From Pandoraea commovens (GTDB lineage: Bacteria; Pseudomonadota; Gammaproteobacteria; Burkholderiales; Burkholderiaceae), in NCBI RefSeq assembly GCF_902459615.1, contig NZ_CABPSA010000005.1:248001-312000 (forward strand): 64,000 nt of DNA, in the 5' to 3' direction. The translations under genes were made by a program, and so were the position numbers. Shown here piece by piece: positions 16,707 through 25,378 of this stretch. The notes under the pieces are model-generated. The model was not told where the DNA came from. It was given only the letters and a program-made list of their open reading frames with translations, and did not search any database. Position 1 is the stretch's first letter; every line of letters starts with the position of its first letter.

Positions 16707-17408
16707 TCAGACAGCGATGGCCGACAGTTTGCGTTCGCCGAGCGGCGTGACGCGCAGCGCCCGCGCCTCGCGCGTGGGTTCGAGCCATTTGGCGTCGAGA
16801 TAAGTGCTGAGCAATGCAGCCCCCAAAGCGCCGCCGAGATGCGGCTTGCGTTCGCTCCAGTCCGGACAGGTACAAGCGAAGCGACGGCGCCGCGCATGCG
16901 CCTGAGTGAGATCAACGCCGAGTGCGATCAGGCCATCGGTGCCTGCGTCGGTAAGTGACACGTCGCTTCCATCGATACGAATCCACCGACGCGCGTGCAT
17001 CCGCGCAAACAGGTCGACGGCAATCTCCCCGGCGAGATGGTCGTAGCAGGTGCGCGCGTGACGCAGCGGGATCGGTGTCGCACGGCTGACCGGCACCGGC
17101 CGCGGCCGAAGCTCCCGCGTCGCCAGGACAGCGCTGGCGAGCGCCTCGATGGCCGCTGCCGTCTCCGGCGTAGCGATGCGGAAATACCGATGCCGTCCCC
17201 GCGCCTCCTGCGCAAGAACGCCGCCGTCGACAAGGCGGGCAAGGTGGCCGCTGGCGCTGGAGGGGGACAGCCCCGCAACGAGCGCAAGCTCCCCGGCAGG
17301 ACGGGCAGAGCCATCCATCAACGCCCAAAGCATGGTCATGCGGCCAGCGTCGGCAAGGAGCGCGGCGAGGGAACTGACGCCCGGTGCGGCATCGCGTGCA
17401 GTGTCCAT
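16707..17408 (-). CDS. ArsR-family transcriptional regulator (long form)
   Basis: 233 aa. Winged HTH near the N-terminus (LALVAGLSPSSASGHLARLVDGG) with the ArsR helix pattern, followed by a roughly 110-residue C-terminal domain starting at a conserved RTCYDHLAGEIAV. The Tyr/Cys-containing linker could sense a metal or small ligand. AAAGGAG upstream sets the start at 17408. Divergent from the P450 gene across 137 bp, so it probably controls that gene. Confidence 0.85.
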   Translation of the reverse strand: MDTARDAAPGVSSLAALLADAGRMTMLWALMDGSARPAGELALVAGLSPSSASGHLARLVDGGVLAQEARGRHRYFRIATPETAAAIEALASAVLATRELRPRPVPVSRATPIPLRHARTCYDHLAGEIAVDLFARMHARRWIRIDGSDVSLTDAGTDGLIALGVDLTQAHARRRRFACTCPDWSERKPHLGGALGAALLSTYLDAKWLEPTREARALRVTPLGERKLSAIAV

Positions 17409-17477
17409 GTCAGGACTCCTTTGAAGAATATGTCCGCAGTATAGGTCCGACGGCGCGTTCAACAGTTCAGGACAGGA

Positions 17478-17532
17478 TGAAACGTGGCAGGCGCTTCATG
17501 GCGCATCCTTGACACCATCGAGACACGTTTCA
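17478..17532. repeat. Inverted repeat upstream of the P450 gene
   Basis: TGAAACGTG (17478-17486) and CACGTTTCA (17524-17532) form a perfect 9-bp inverted repeat with a 37-nt spacer, ending 13 nt before the P450 ATG. The half-site TGAAACGT is the same as in the operators at 10958 and 12378, perhaps by chance. Confidence 0.4.
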
Positions 17533-17545
17533 GAGGCTCTTCGCC

Positions 17546-18751
17546 ATGTCAGTCGCCACCCTTGCATCGCCCACGCAGCCGCACAACCGCTTTCCCGCGA
17601 ACGCGCTTGAGGCCGTCACGCACCCCGATCCTTACCCGTACTACGCGTCGCTGGCCACCCGGCGCCCCTTGGGCTTCGACGCATCGCTTGGCCTCTGGGT
17701 CGCTGCCGGACCGGAGGCGCTGGCGGAGGTATTGGGGCATCCGGCTTGTGGTGTGCGTCCGGCGGGGGCTGTGGTGCCTGCCGCGTTGGTTGGCGGACCT
17801 GCTGGTGAGTGGTTTGGAGCGCTCGTCCGTATGAACGACGGCCCCGCTCACGCGGCGATGAAGCCTTGGCTCAACGCGCAGCTTGCGACGCTGCATGCCG
17901 ACCGGGACACGCTCGTTCGTCTGCACGACGCCAGTCAGGCCGCCTGCGCCGACGCCTACCTCGCGCGCGGCGACGCCCCCGCCGCCCGCCTCGACGACTT
18001 CGTCTTTCGTCAGCCCATCTACGGCCTCGCGGCATGGCTGGGCGTTCCCGCAGCACAATGGACCGAAGTGCATGAAGACGTGCAGCCGTTGGTCGCGGCA
18101 ATGGCCGAAGCTGGCAAACCGTTGCCGCGCGCCGACGTGCTGGCGCATGGACACCGCGCCGCCGCAGCGCTGCGTCTGCGTGCCGCTCGCTGGCTCGACA
18201 ACGACGCCGCCCCCGGCACCTGGCTGCGAGAAGTCGCCCGGCGCGCAGCTGACAACGACAGTATCGACTTCAATGCCCTCACGGCGAACATCGTCGGCCT
18301 CTTCACACAAACCCACGATGCCTGCGCCGGTCTTGTCGCCAACAGCATCCGACGGCTTGCACGAAGTGCCGATGTCACCCCCGCGTCGGCAGATCCGGCA
18401 GACCTCAGTGTCGCCATCAAGACCGTCAGCGACGTCATCCGCTTCGATCCGCCGGTACAGAACACACGACGTTTTCTGCACGCGCCTGCGGTCATCTGCG
18501 AACAGGCACTGGCGCCGGGCGACGTCATTCTTGCCGTGCTGGCGTCCGCACCGCCGAGCGCAATGCCGGACGGTGTGGCATGGACCTTCGGGACCGGCGC
18601 CCACGCCTGCCCGGGACGCTCCCCCGCGAGCACGATTGCCGCCGTCGGCGTTCACGCAATACGCCAAGGGGGCGAAGACCTTGCGTCGTTGGCAGGCGGC
18701 ACTGCGTACCACCCGCTCGTTAATATCCGCATCGCCCGGTTTTCCGTGTAG
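17546..18751 (+). CDS. Cytochrome P450 (divergent, shortened)
   Basis: 401 aa. The heme-binding loop FGTGAHACPGRSPA near residues 348-361 is canonical, with the axial Cys near 355. Other P450 landmarks are changed. The K-helix ExxR reads DVIR (Asp for Glu, near 296). The I-helix acid-Thr pair is replaced by FTQTHDACAG. Only 23 residues separate the PGD turn from the heme loop, versus about 40 in usual bacterial P450s, so the meander (NRDP...F..P..F...R) is missing. The reading frame is intact with normal codon use. Divergent from the ArsR gene. No ferredoxin or reductase is adjacent. Confidence 0.8.
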   Translation: MSVATLASPTQPHNRFPANALEAVTHPDPYPYYASLATRRPLGFDASLGLWVAAGPEALAEVLGHPACGVRPAGAVVPAALVGGPAGEWFGALVRMNDGPAHAAMKPWLNAQLATLHADRDTLVRLHDASQAACADAYLARGDAPAARLDDFVFRQPIYGLAAWLGVPAAQWTEVHEDVQPLVAAMAEAGKPLPRADVLAHGHRAAAALRLRAARWLDNDAAPGTWLREVARRAADNDSIDFNALTANIVGLFTQTHDACAGLVANSIRRLARSADVTPASADPADLSVAIKTVSDVIRFDPPVQNTRRFLHAPAVICEQALAPGDVILAVLASAPPSAMPDGVAWTFGTGAHACPGRSPASTIAAVGVHAIRQGGEDLASLAGGTAYHPLVNIRIARFSV

Positions 18752-19008
18752 TCCTGGTGTTTTGAGTCGGTTGACGGCGGTCCGCGCAATTCGTTTTATC
18801 TATCGAAATATTAATTTCATCTGATAAAACAAGATTCATTGACACGCCCCCCTTTGCCCACAAGGCTTTGCGCGGCGTCCCGCCGTCCGCCCGGGATTTC
18901 AGGCAGCATGACACTTTCCTCTTCGCCACCCTCGTCCATCATCCTCTCCGGTCGCGGCAGCCTCGCGCGACGGACGGCGGACAGGCGACCGATGTTCCTG
19001 CTGCTCTC

Positions 19009-20385
19009 ATGTCCAACACACTTTCCGACGGCATGCCCATGCCTGCACGGCTCTGGGCCGTGGCGACCGTCATGCTCGCTATCGCCTTGTCGGTGCTCGA
19101 CAGCGCCATCGCCAACGTGGCACTGCCGACCATCGCGCGCGATCTGAACGCCAGCCCTGCCACCTCGATCTGGATCGTCAACGCATATCAGCTCGCCATC
19201 ACCATTTCGCTGTTGCCGCTCGCCGCGCTCGGCGAAATCGTGAGCTACCGGCGCGTCTACACGGTCGGTCTCGCCCTCTTCACCGTCGCCTCGCTCGCCT
19301 GCGCGCTCTCCGACTCCCTCGTCACGCTGACGCTCGCACGCGTAGCGCAAGGCTTTGGCGCGGCCGGGATCATGAGCGTGAACACGGCGCTTGTGAAGAC
19401 GATCTACCCGTCGCGCTGGCTCGGACGCGGTGTCGCCCTCAACTCGCTGATCGTGGCCGTCTCCTCCGCTGCGGGGCCGACGATTGCTGCGGGCGTGCTC
19501 TCTATCGCCCACTGGCCGTGGCTCTTCGCGATCAACGTACCGCTGGGCATCATCGCGTTCGCTATCGCCGTGCGCTCGCTGCCGGACAGCACGCGCTCGT
19601 CGCATCCCTTCGACTGGATGGGTGCGCTGTTGAGCGCACTGACGTTCGGGCTACTGATCTCCGGCATCGATTCGTTTGGCCACGGTCAGGAGCGCTGGCT
19701 CGTCGCCGTGGAGATTGCGGCGGCCATCGTCATCGGGACGGTCTTCGTACGCCGCCAACGCCGTCAGCCAGTGCCGCTGCTGCCCGTCGATCTGTTGCGT
19801 ATCCCCATTTTCGGGCTGTCGATCTGCACGTCGATGGCGTCGTTCTGTGCGCAGATGCTCGCATTCGTCTCGCTGCCCTTCTTCCTTCAGGACACCCTCG
19901 GCTTCGATCATGTGCAAACGGGTCTGCTGATGACAGCGTGGCCGCTCACCATTGTGGTCGTCGCCCCCCTGGCGGGACGTCTGCTGGAGTACTACAAGCC
20001 GGGGCTGCTCGGCGCGATCGGGCTGGCCGCGTTCGCGCTCGGTCTGCTCGCGCTCGGCTTGCTGCCCGATCAGCCAGGCACGCTCGACATCGTGTGGCGC
20101 ATGGCGTTGTGCGGCTTCGGTTTCGGACTGTTCCAGTCGCCCAACAATTACGCGATGTTGATGTCCGCCCCGAGCCATCGCAGCGGCGGCGCAAGCGGCA
20201 TGCTGGGCACCGCGCGCCTGACCGGACAGACGACCGGCGCGGCGCTCGTAGCGCTTGTCTTCAGCGTCGCGCCGCAGGGCTACGGCACGCGAGCGTCGCT
20301 TTACGTGGCGGCCGCGTTCGCAGCGGTAGCTGCGGTCGTGAGCAGTCTGCGCACGTTGCCGTCCGCGCAGCCGGCAGTGAAATGA
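19009..20385 (+). CDS. MFS transporter, DHA2 (EmrB/QacA-like) family
   Basis: 458 aa, about 14 predicted membrane helices. Features of drug:H+ antiporters: LDSAIANVALPTIARDL in helix 1, the LPLAALGEIVSYRRVY motif A region, and LNSLIVAVSSAAGPTIAAGVL resembling motif C. Probably exports hydrophobic or toxic compounds. The start at 19009 places Met just before helix 1; a frame open from 18868 adds a non-hydrophobic leader and was not used. 257 bp of AT-rich spacer separates it from the P450 gene. Confidence 0.85.
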   Translation: MSNTLSDGMPMPARLWAVATVMLAIALSVLDSAIANVALPTIARDLNASPATSIWIVNAYQLAITISLLPLAALGEIVSYRRVYTVGLALFTVASLACALSDSLVTLTLARVAQGFGAAGIMSVNTALVKTIYPSRWLGRGVALNSLIVAVSSAAGPTIAAGVLSIAHWPWLFAINVPLGIIAFAIAVRSLPDSTRSSHPFDWMGALLSALTFGLLISGIDSFGHGQERWLVAVEIAAAIVIGTVFVRRQRRQPVPLLPVDLLRIPIFGLSICTSMASFCAQMLAFVSLPFFLQDTLGFDHVQTGLLMTAWPLTIVVVAPLAGRLLEYYKPGLLGAIGLAAFALGLLALGLLPDQPGTLDIVWRMALCGFGFGLFQSPNNYAMLMSAPSHRSGGASGMLGTARLTGQTTGAALVALVFSVAPQGYGTRASLYVAAAFAAVAAVVSSLRTLPSAQPAVK

Positions 20386-20509
20386 CGACGCGTCGGACGC
20401 CGCGCCGGATACCCCTTCCCGGGCCGCGTAAGCGGGTTCACCCGGCCGACCGTCCGGCCGTGCTACACTGCCGACCTTTTACGGCTCGCCAGCGCGGGCC
20501 GCAAACGCC

Positions 20510-21763
20510 ATGAGTTTCTGCGCCATCGATTTCGGCACTTCGAATTCTGCCGTCGCCGTGAAAGGCGGCAGCGCCATGCGTCTGGTCGAACTTGAGGCCG
20601 GATACGGCACGCTGCCCACCGCCGTGTTCTTCAACGCCGACGAAGGCGGCCGCGCCTCGTTCGGGCGTCAGGCCGTCGCCGATTACGTCGATGGCTACGA
20701 CGGGCGCCTCATGCGCTCGCTCAAAAGCCTGCTCGGCTCCTCCCTGATCGAAAGCACCACCGACCTCGGTAACGGCTCGGCGATGCGCTACATCGACATC
20801 ATCGCCACGTTCCTGCGTCACCTGCGCACCCATGCGGTGAAGGCCGATGGCGGCGATCTGCGTCAGGTCGTCATGGGGCGTCCGGTGTTCTTCGTCGACG
20901 ACGATCCGAAGGCGGACGCTGCCGCGCAGCGCTCGCTCGAACAAAGCGCACGCGACGTCGGCTTCAAGGACGTGCATTTCCAGTTCGAACCGATCGCCGC
21001 CGCATTCGATTACGAATCGCGTCTGACGGAAGAACAGCAAGTCCTGGTCGTCGACATCGGCGGCGGTACGTCCGACTTCTCGCTCGTGCGTGTCGGCCCG
21101 GATCGCGCCCGTCATCTGGATCGTAAGGACGACGTGCTCGCGCACCACGGCGTACACATCGCCGGGACCGACTTCGACCGCCGCATCGAGCTGGCAACTA
21201 TCCTGCGCGAACTCGGCTACAAGGCGCTCGGCCCGGACGGCAAGGAAGTCCCCAACCGGATTTACTTCGATCTCGCCACGTGGCACCTGATCAACACCGT
21301 CTACACGCCCAAGCGCGTGGGCGAACTGGCGCTCACGGCGCATCTGTATGCCGACGCGGCGCATCACCGTCGTCTCATGCGCACGGTCGAACAACGCCTC
21401 GGGCACGCACTGGTCGGTCATGCGGAAGAGGCCAAGATCGATGTGTCCGCCGGTGGTGAGACGCGAATTGACCTCTCGGTCATCGAGCGCGAACTGGGTG
21501 TGGCCTTCTCGGAAGCCGGTCTGGTAGAGGCTGTGAGCGACGAAATCGCCAGCATCACGGCGGGCGCCGTGCATACGGCATCGCTCGCCGGGCTGCGCGC
21601 AGAGGATGTCGACGCCCTGTATTTCACCGGCGGCTCGACGGGACTGCGTTGTCTGTCCAGCGCGATGTGCGCTGCCTTCCCGCAAGCGACGCCGGTCTTC
21701 GGCGACCGCCTCGCCAGCGTGGCGCTGGGTCTGGGCATTCACGCAAAGCGCGTGTTTTCCTGA
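20510..21763 (+). CDS. yegD: Hsp70-family chaperone-like protein, YegD type
   Basis: 417 aa, actin-like ATPase fold without the Hsp70 substrate-binding lid. Phosphate 1 motif AIDFGTSNSAVAV, phosphate 2 motif VVDIGGGTSDFSLV, adenosine motif YFTGGSTGLRCL. The insertion AGTDFDRRIELA is conserved in Hsp70 actin-like domains. Role of YegD proteins is poorly known. It stands alone, with TACACT as a possible -10 about 35 bp upstream, and a strong terminator downstream. Confidence 0.85.
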   Translation: MSFCAIDFGTSNSAVAVKGGSAMRLVELEAGYGTLPTAVFFNADEGGRASFGRQAVADYVDGYDGRLMRSLKSLLGSSLIESTTDLGNGSAMRYIDIIATFLRHLRTHAVKADGGDLRQVVMGRPVFFVDDDPKADAAAQRSLEQSARDVGFKDVHFQFEPIAAAFDYESRLTEEQQVLVVDIGGGTSDFSLVRVGPDRARHLDRKDDVLAHHGVHIAGTDFDRRIELATILRELGYKALGPDGKEVPNRIYFDLATWHLINTVYTPKRVGELALTAHLYADAAHHRRLMRTVEQRLGHALVGHAEEAKIDVSAGGETRIDLSVIERELGVAFSEAGLVEAVSDEIASITAGAVHTASLAGLRAEDVDALYFTGGSTGLRCLSSAMCAAFPQATPVFGDRLASVALGLGIHAKRVFS

Positions 21764-21788
21764 TCGTTCGTCTCACGCGTCCCACGAC

Positions 21789-21827
21789 GAAAAAAGCGCG
21801 CGACCGAAAGATCAGCGCGCTTTTTTT
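21789..21827 (+). terminator. Rho-independent terminator after yegD
   Basis: AAGCGCGC / GCGCGCTT stem flanked by A-run and seven T. The A-run also allows function for the minus-strand module ending at 21885. Confidence 0.85.
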
Positions 21828-21884
21828 ATGCCGTCAGGCGAAGCGGGAAACCGCACCAATCAAGTCGCGAGCAAACCAGCAGCG

Positions 21885-22403
21885 TCAGCGCGGCAATTTG
21901 GTATGCCTTGTGGGAAAGTCGATGCCCGCTTGGGCCAACGCGCGGGCTTCCTTGCTGCCTGGCACCACTCGCAAATCGCCAGTGAAAACCCATTGAAGCG
22001 GCTTATACCCGCCAACGGCTGTCATTCTTGTCATCGCTTTCAGACCACTGAAGGACGGCTCAGCGAGCTTGGCCTGCAACCATTTAGCCTTACGCACCAT
22101 GCTTGCAACTTCGCTAGTGCTGGAAGCGGGGTGCGGCTCAAGCCAGAACACATACTCTTGACCGCCTGTACCGATCCCCAGACCATAGTCCCATCTCGGC
22201 GCGTTTGGCTCAGCTGCGCGAAAGTGAGCATCCAGATCCACACTCCCTGTGTGTTTGCACTGAGGATACAAACTCACCAGATCCCGATATTTACCTTCAA
22301 GCGCATTCTTCCCCGGATGATGCGTCACGTCAGCGTCATTCGCCGCTTTGGAAAAACCGGTTGCTTCGGATACCTTTTCAGCAGCTTTCTTTGTCTTGGC
22401 CAT
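21885..22403 (-). CDS. Uncharacterised small protein paired with an AAA/ABC ATPase (candidate effector)
   Basis: 172 aa, no recognised family. N-terminus is Lys/Ala-rich. The core has RWDYGLGIG (Asp72), a strand QEYVFWLEPHPA (Glu89, His91) and a helix with Lys105 and Lys107 (VRKAKWLQAKL). The Asp...Glu-x-His...Lys spacing could be a degenerate PD-(D/E)xK-like nuclease core, but this is only a guess. The start ATG is 21 nt after the ATPase stop; no strong ribosome site. GC is lower than in neighbours. The two genes form an operon, probably one functional module. Confidence 0.65.
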   Translation of the reverse strand: MAKTKKAAEKVSEATGFSKAANDADVTHHPGKNALEGKYRDLVSLYPQCKHTGSVDLDAHFRAAEPNAPRWDYGLGIGTGGQEYVFWLEPHPASSTSEVASMVRKAKWLQAKLAEPSFSGLKAMTRMTAVGGYKPLQWVFTGDLRVVPGSKEARALAQAGIDFPTRHTKLPR

Positions 22404-22424
22404 CGAATCAGTCAGCGTCGCGTG

Positions 22425-23645
22425 TCATTGATTCTCGCGCTTCTTGCGAGCCTGTTTGGTGGGTGCAGCGTGAACCGCATTTGTCACCGCCGCATTTGCC
22501 TTCGACGCAAAACCCACCACGCCGCCCCACTCCGACTCCTCGATGGCATCCGCCATCGGGTCCAGATTCGATATGTCTCGTGCTGACGAATTCCGGTCGA
22601 AGTAGTAGACCTTGAAGTCCTTTTCAAGGGTGCTGGTCGCAAGTTCTTTGGTGTACGGCACCGACTTCAAGTCAAACAGCTTCCGAACGCTTGCTTCGCC
22701 CGCATGATTCTTCTTGAGCTCTTGCAGCGCCCACACCATTTCCAGCACAACCGGCGTGTGCGTCGACAGGACGACCCGGTAGTTGCGCCGCAACAGCTCC
22801 AGCACCAGTAACAGTACGGCTTGAATGCCCTTCGGGTGCAGCCCCATCTCGGGCTCTTCGATTACGACCCAATCGATCGTTTCGGTCACCGTCTTACCTG
22901 ACTTTCGTTTGGTCTTGGACGTACACAGCCAATATAAGCCCATCAGCATCGGTGTGAATTCTCTTTGCCCCGCCGACCAAGAAAGAAACCCAAGCGGCTT
23001 CTCCTGTCCAGGCACCTGAAGCGCCAAGCGCTTGGTGAACTCGCTGTCATCCACAACAAGGCTCGTTCTTCCGAACAACTGCTCCGCGATAGGCTCGCGA
23101 AGTGATTCATTCAATCGGTTCGGCGCAGGGAACAGCTCTCGCATCGTTGCGAAGTCGTTCTGAATCAGATCGTGAACTGCGTCGCTGAAAGAACGAAGTA
23201 CGTATGGATCGCCGAAATTGAAGGTGCCGAAGTTCTGCGATACGCCGTTCGGTAGGCTCATCACTCGTTGTGCCGGAATGTAAAACAGCCGTTCGTAGCG
23301 TGTTTTACTCTTGCTCGGACGAGCCAAATCTCTCAAATTCCAAGCCTTCCCGTCGAACGAAATGGCGGAACGTTCGGACCAGCCGCCAGCGATTCCACGA
23401 CCATAGAAGGCATCGAGAAATGCGTCCTCATTGCCTCCGAACGACATGCTGTGATGGTTGAACATGTCGTGGATCTGATCGCGATCGATCAGCAACTTGA
23501 GCGTCTGGAGAAAGATACTCTTGCCGGTCGCCTGAGGACCGACAATGACAGTCAGATCGCCAAAGGAGACGTCTGCCGACTGAATAGGGCCGAATTGGCT
23601 GAGTTGCAAACGAGGGGATTTCGCCTTTGCCAATGCCTGCTCCAA
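22425..23645 (-). CDS. AAA/ABC-type ATPase (OLD/RloA-like), probable defence or toxin module
   Basis: 406 aa. Walker A VGPQATGKS (about residues 35-43), signature-like LSWSAGQREF, Walker B WVVIEEPEMGLHP and a switch His in VVLSTHTPVV. This is the SMC/ABC-like ATPase type found in OLD, RloA, AbiL and PtuA proteins. No TOPRIM domain is fused. The frame opens at a TTG at 23645 and has no ATG before the Walker A region; a second TTG four codons in is preceded by GGAG, so translation starts at a non-ATG codon. Followed by the 172-aa partner. Lower GC than flanking genes suggests horizontal acquisition. Confidence 0.75.
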   Translation of the reverse strand: MEQALAKAKSPRLQLSQFGPIQSADVSFGDLTVIVGPQATGKSIFLQTLKLLIDRDQIHDMFNHHSMSFGGNEDAFLDAFYGRGIAGGWSERSAISFDGKAWNLRDLARPSKSKTRYERLFYIPAQRVMSLPNGVSQNFGTFNFGDPYVLRSFSDAVHDLIQNDFATMRELFPAPNRLNESLREPIAEQLFGRTSLVVDDSEFTKRLALQVPGQEKPLGFLSWSAGQREFTPMLMGLYWLCTSKTKRKSGKTVTETIDWVVIEEPEMGLHPKGIQAVLLLVLELLRRNYRVVLSTHTPVVLEMVWALQELKKNHAGEASVRKLFDLKSVPYTKELATSTLEKDFKVYYFDRNSSARDISNLDPMADAIEESEWGGVVGFASKANAAVTNAVHAAPTKQARKKRENQ

Positions 23646-23823
23646 TGAGAAAAGGAGGACGAACGGAATGGCCGAGATTGTACCTTGCTACGTCAAGCGT
23701 AAGGAGGTATCGGCGGCTCTGGCCTGCAACGCACACAATGCCGAATGCACGCGCCCCGCCGTCAAGATCAAAGATATCAACGACGGGCAAGCGACTTCGC
23801 AAGTCAGATGCGGTTCGGAGCTT

Positions 23824-25200
23824 TCACACGAGGAATTGCCAGAGCAGCAACGTCATCACCAGTCCGACCAGCGACACGATGGTCTGCAACACCGACCACA
23901 CCCACAGCGTCTCCTTGAGCTTGAGGCCGAAGTACTCACGCACCATCCAGAAGCCCGCGTCGTTGACGTGGCAGAAGAACACCGACCCCGCCCCGATCGC
24001 CAGCGCGATGAGCGAGCCCTGCACCGGCGGCAGATGCATCACGAGCGGCGCGACGATACCAGCGGTCGTGGTCGTGGCGACCGTCGCCGACCCCGTCGCC
24101 TGACGCAACGCCACCGCGATCAGCCACGCCAGCAGAATCAGCGGCATATGCGTGCCGACCGCCACCTTGCCGATGGTCGTCGCAATACCTGCCGTCACCA
24201 GCGCCTGCTTCAGCCCGCCGCCCGCACCGATGGTGAGCAGCAGCCCGGCAATCGGAGGCAGCGCGCGACGCAGTGTCTCGCCCACGCGAGCGCGCGGCAA
24301 ACCTCGCCCCCAGCCCAGCACGACGATGGCGACGACGACCGTCAGCGCCAGCGCGATGATCGGCTCGCCGAGGAAGTTGAGCGCGTCGAACAGTGGCGTC
24401 TCCGGGGTAAGCGCCACCTTCGCAAGCGTGCGGCCCAGCATGAGCACGACCGGCAGCAGAATCACCAGCAGCGCCGCCGCGAACGGCGGCTGCGACACGT
24501 CGTCGTCACGCTTGGTGAATAGCTCGCCCATTTGCTGCGGTGCCTGCACTTGCAAACGCGGCGCAAGCCACATGCCGTACAACGGCCCGGCGAGAATCAC
24601 GGCCGGGATGGCGATGAGCAGCCCCAACCCCATCGTCATGCCCAGATCCGCGTGCAGCGCCGACACGGCGATCAGCGGTCCCGGATGCGGCGGCACGAGC
24701 GCGTGCAGCGTCGTCATGCCCGCCAGCGCGGGAATCGCCACCCGCAGAATCGGCGTGTTCGCGCGACGCGCCATCACGAAGATGATCGGCACCATCATGA
24801 CCAGACCGACTTCGAAGAACAGCGGCAGGCCGATGATCATGGCGACGAGCGCCATCATCCACGGCAACGCCGCACCTTTCGCAAACTTCAGCAGCACCGT
24901 GACGATCCGGTCGGCCGCCCCGGTGTCGGCCATCAACGCCCCGAGCATGGCCCCGAGCGCGATGATCATGCCCGCATCGCCCAGCAGACTGCCTGCGCCC
25001 TTGCTGAACGAACTGGCCACCGCTTCGAGCGGTAGTCCTGCGCCAAGCCCGGCGATGAACGTGCCGATGAGAATCGACAGGAACGGCGATAGCTTGAGCG
25101 CGCTGATGAAAACGATGATGGCCATGAGGCCGACGAGACAGGACAGCAGAAGGCGAGTGTCGTGCGCTGCCCAAGGCACGACGTGGTTGACTATCTCCAC
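23824..25200 (-). CDS. GntP-family gluconate:H+ symporter
   Basis: 458 aa, about 12-14 membrane helices, normal for GntP. Conserved segments include LPLFFEVGLVMMVPIIF, LVPPHPGPLIA and a C-terminal FFCHVNDAGFWMV. Takes up gluconate or a related sugar acid. GTG start with AAGGA 6 nt upstream. No gluconokinase is adjacent, but the Entner-Doudoroff genes are within 10 kb. A hairpin with TTTT lies upstream and separates it from amn. Confidence 0.88.
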   Translation of the reverse strand: MEIVNHVVPWAAHDTRLLLSCLVGLMAIIVFISALKLSPFLSILIGTFIAGLGAGLPLEAVASSFSKGAGSLLGDAGMIIALGAMLGALMADTGAADRIVTVLLKFAKGAALPWMMALVAMIIGLPLFFEVGLVMMVPIIFVMARRANTPILRVAIPALAGMTTLHALVPPHPGPLIAVSALHADLGMTMGLGLLIAIPAVILAGPLYGMWLAPRLQVQAPQQMGELFTKRDDDVSQPPFAAALLVILLPVVLMLGRTLAKVALTPETPLFDALNFLGEPIIALALTVVVAIVVLGWGRGLPRARVGETLRRALPPIAGLLLTIGAGGGLKQALVTAGIATTIGKVAVGTHMPLILLAWLIAVALRQATGSATVATTTTAGIVAPLVMHLPPVQGSLIALAIGAGSVFFCHVNDAGFWMVREYFGLKLKETLWVWSVLQTIVSLVGLVMTLLLWQFLV

Positions 25201-25224
25201 GATGATCCTTGATGACGAGAAACG

Positions 25225-25254
25225 AAAACACCGGCGCGCAGCGCGCAGCCGGTG
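25225..25254 (-). terminator. Terminator-like hairpin between amn and gntP
   Basis: CACCGGC/GCCGGTG stem (25229-25254) enclosing a second GC-rich palindrome, followed on the minus strand by TTTT. It ends amn transcription, or insulates gntP. Confidence 0.6.
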
Positions 25255-25378
25255 TGTGTAGGGATTGTGCTACTGGAGACGGCCGCATGCACGCATGGGC
25301 CGCAACGCCCCGTGAGACGGGGCAGGCGGGAGGCAGCGGCAAGTTTCGATCGACAAAACATCGCCGCTGCGGGTCGCG

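Noticed and set aside
23646-24522. Plus-strand frame starting at an ATG with GGAGG upstream (23668)
   Set aside because: Apart from its first 50 codons it runs antisense through gntP and is His/Arg/Gln-rich; no family resemblance.
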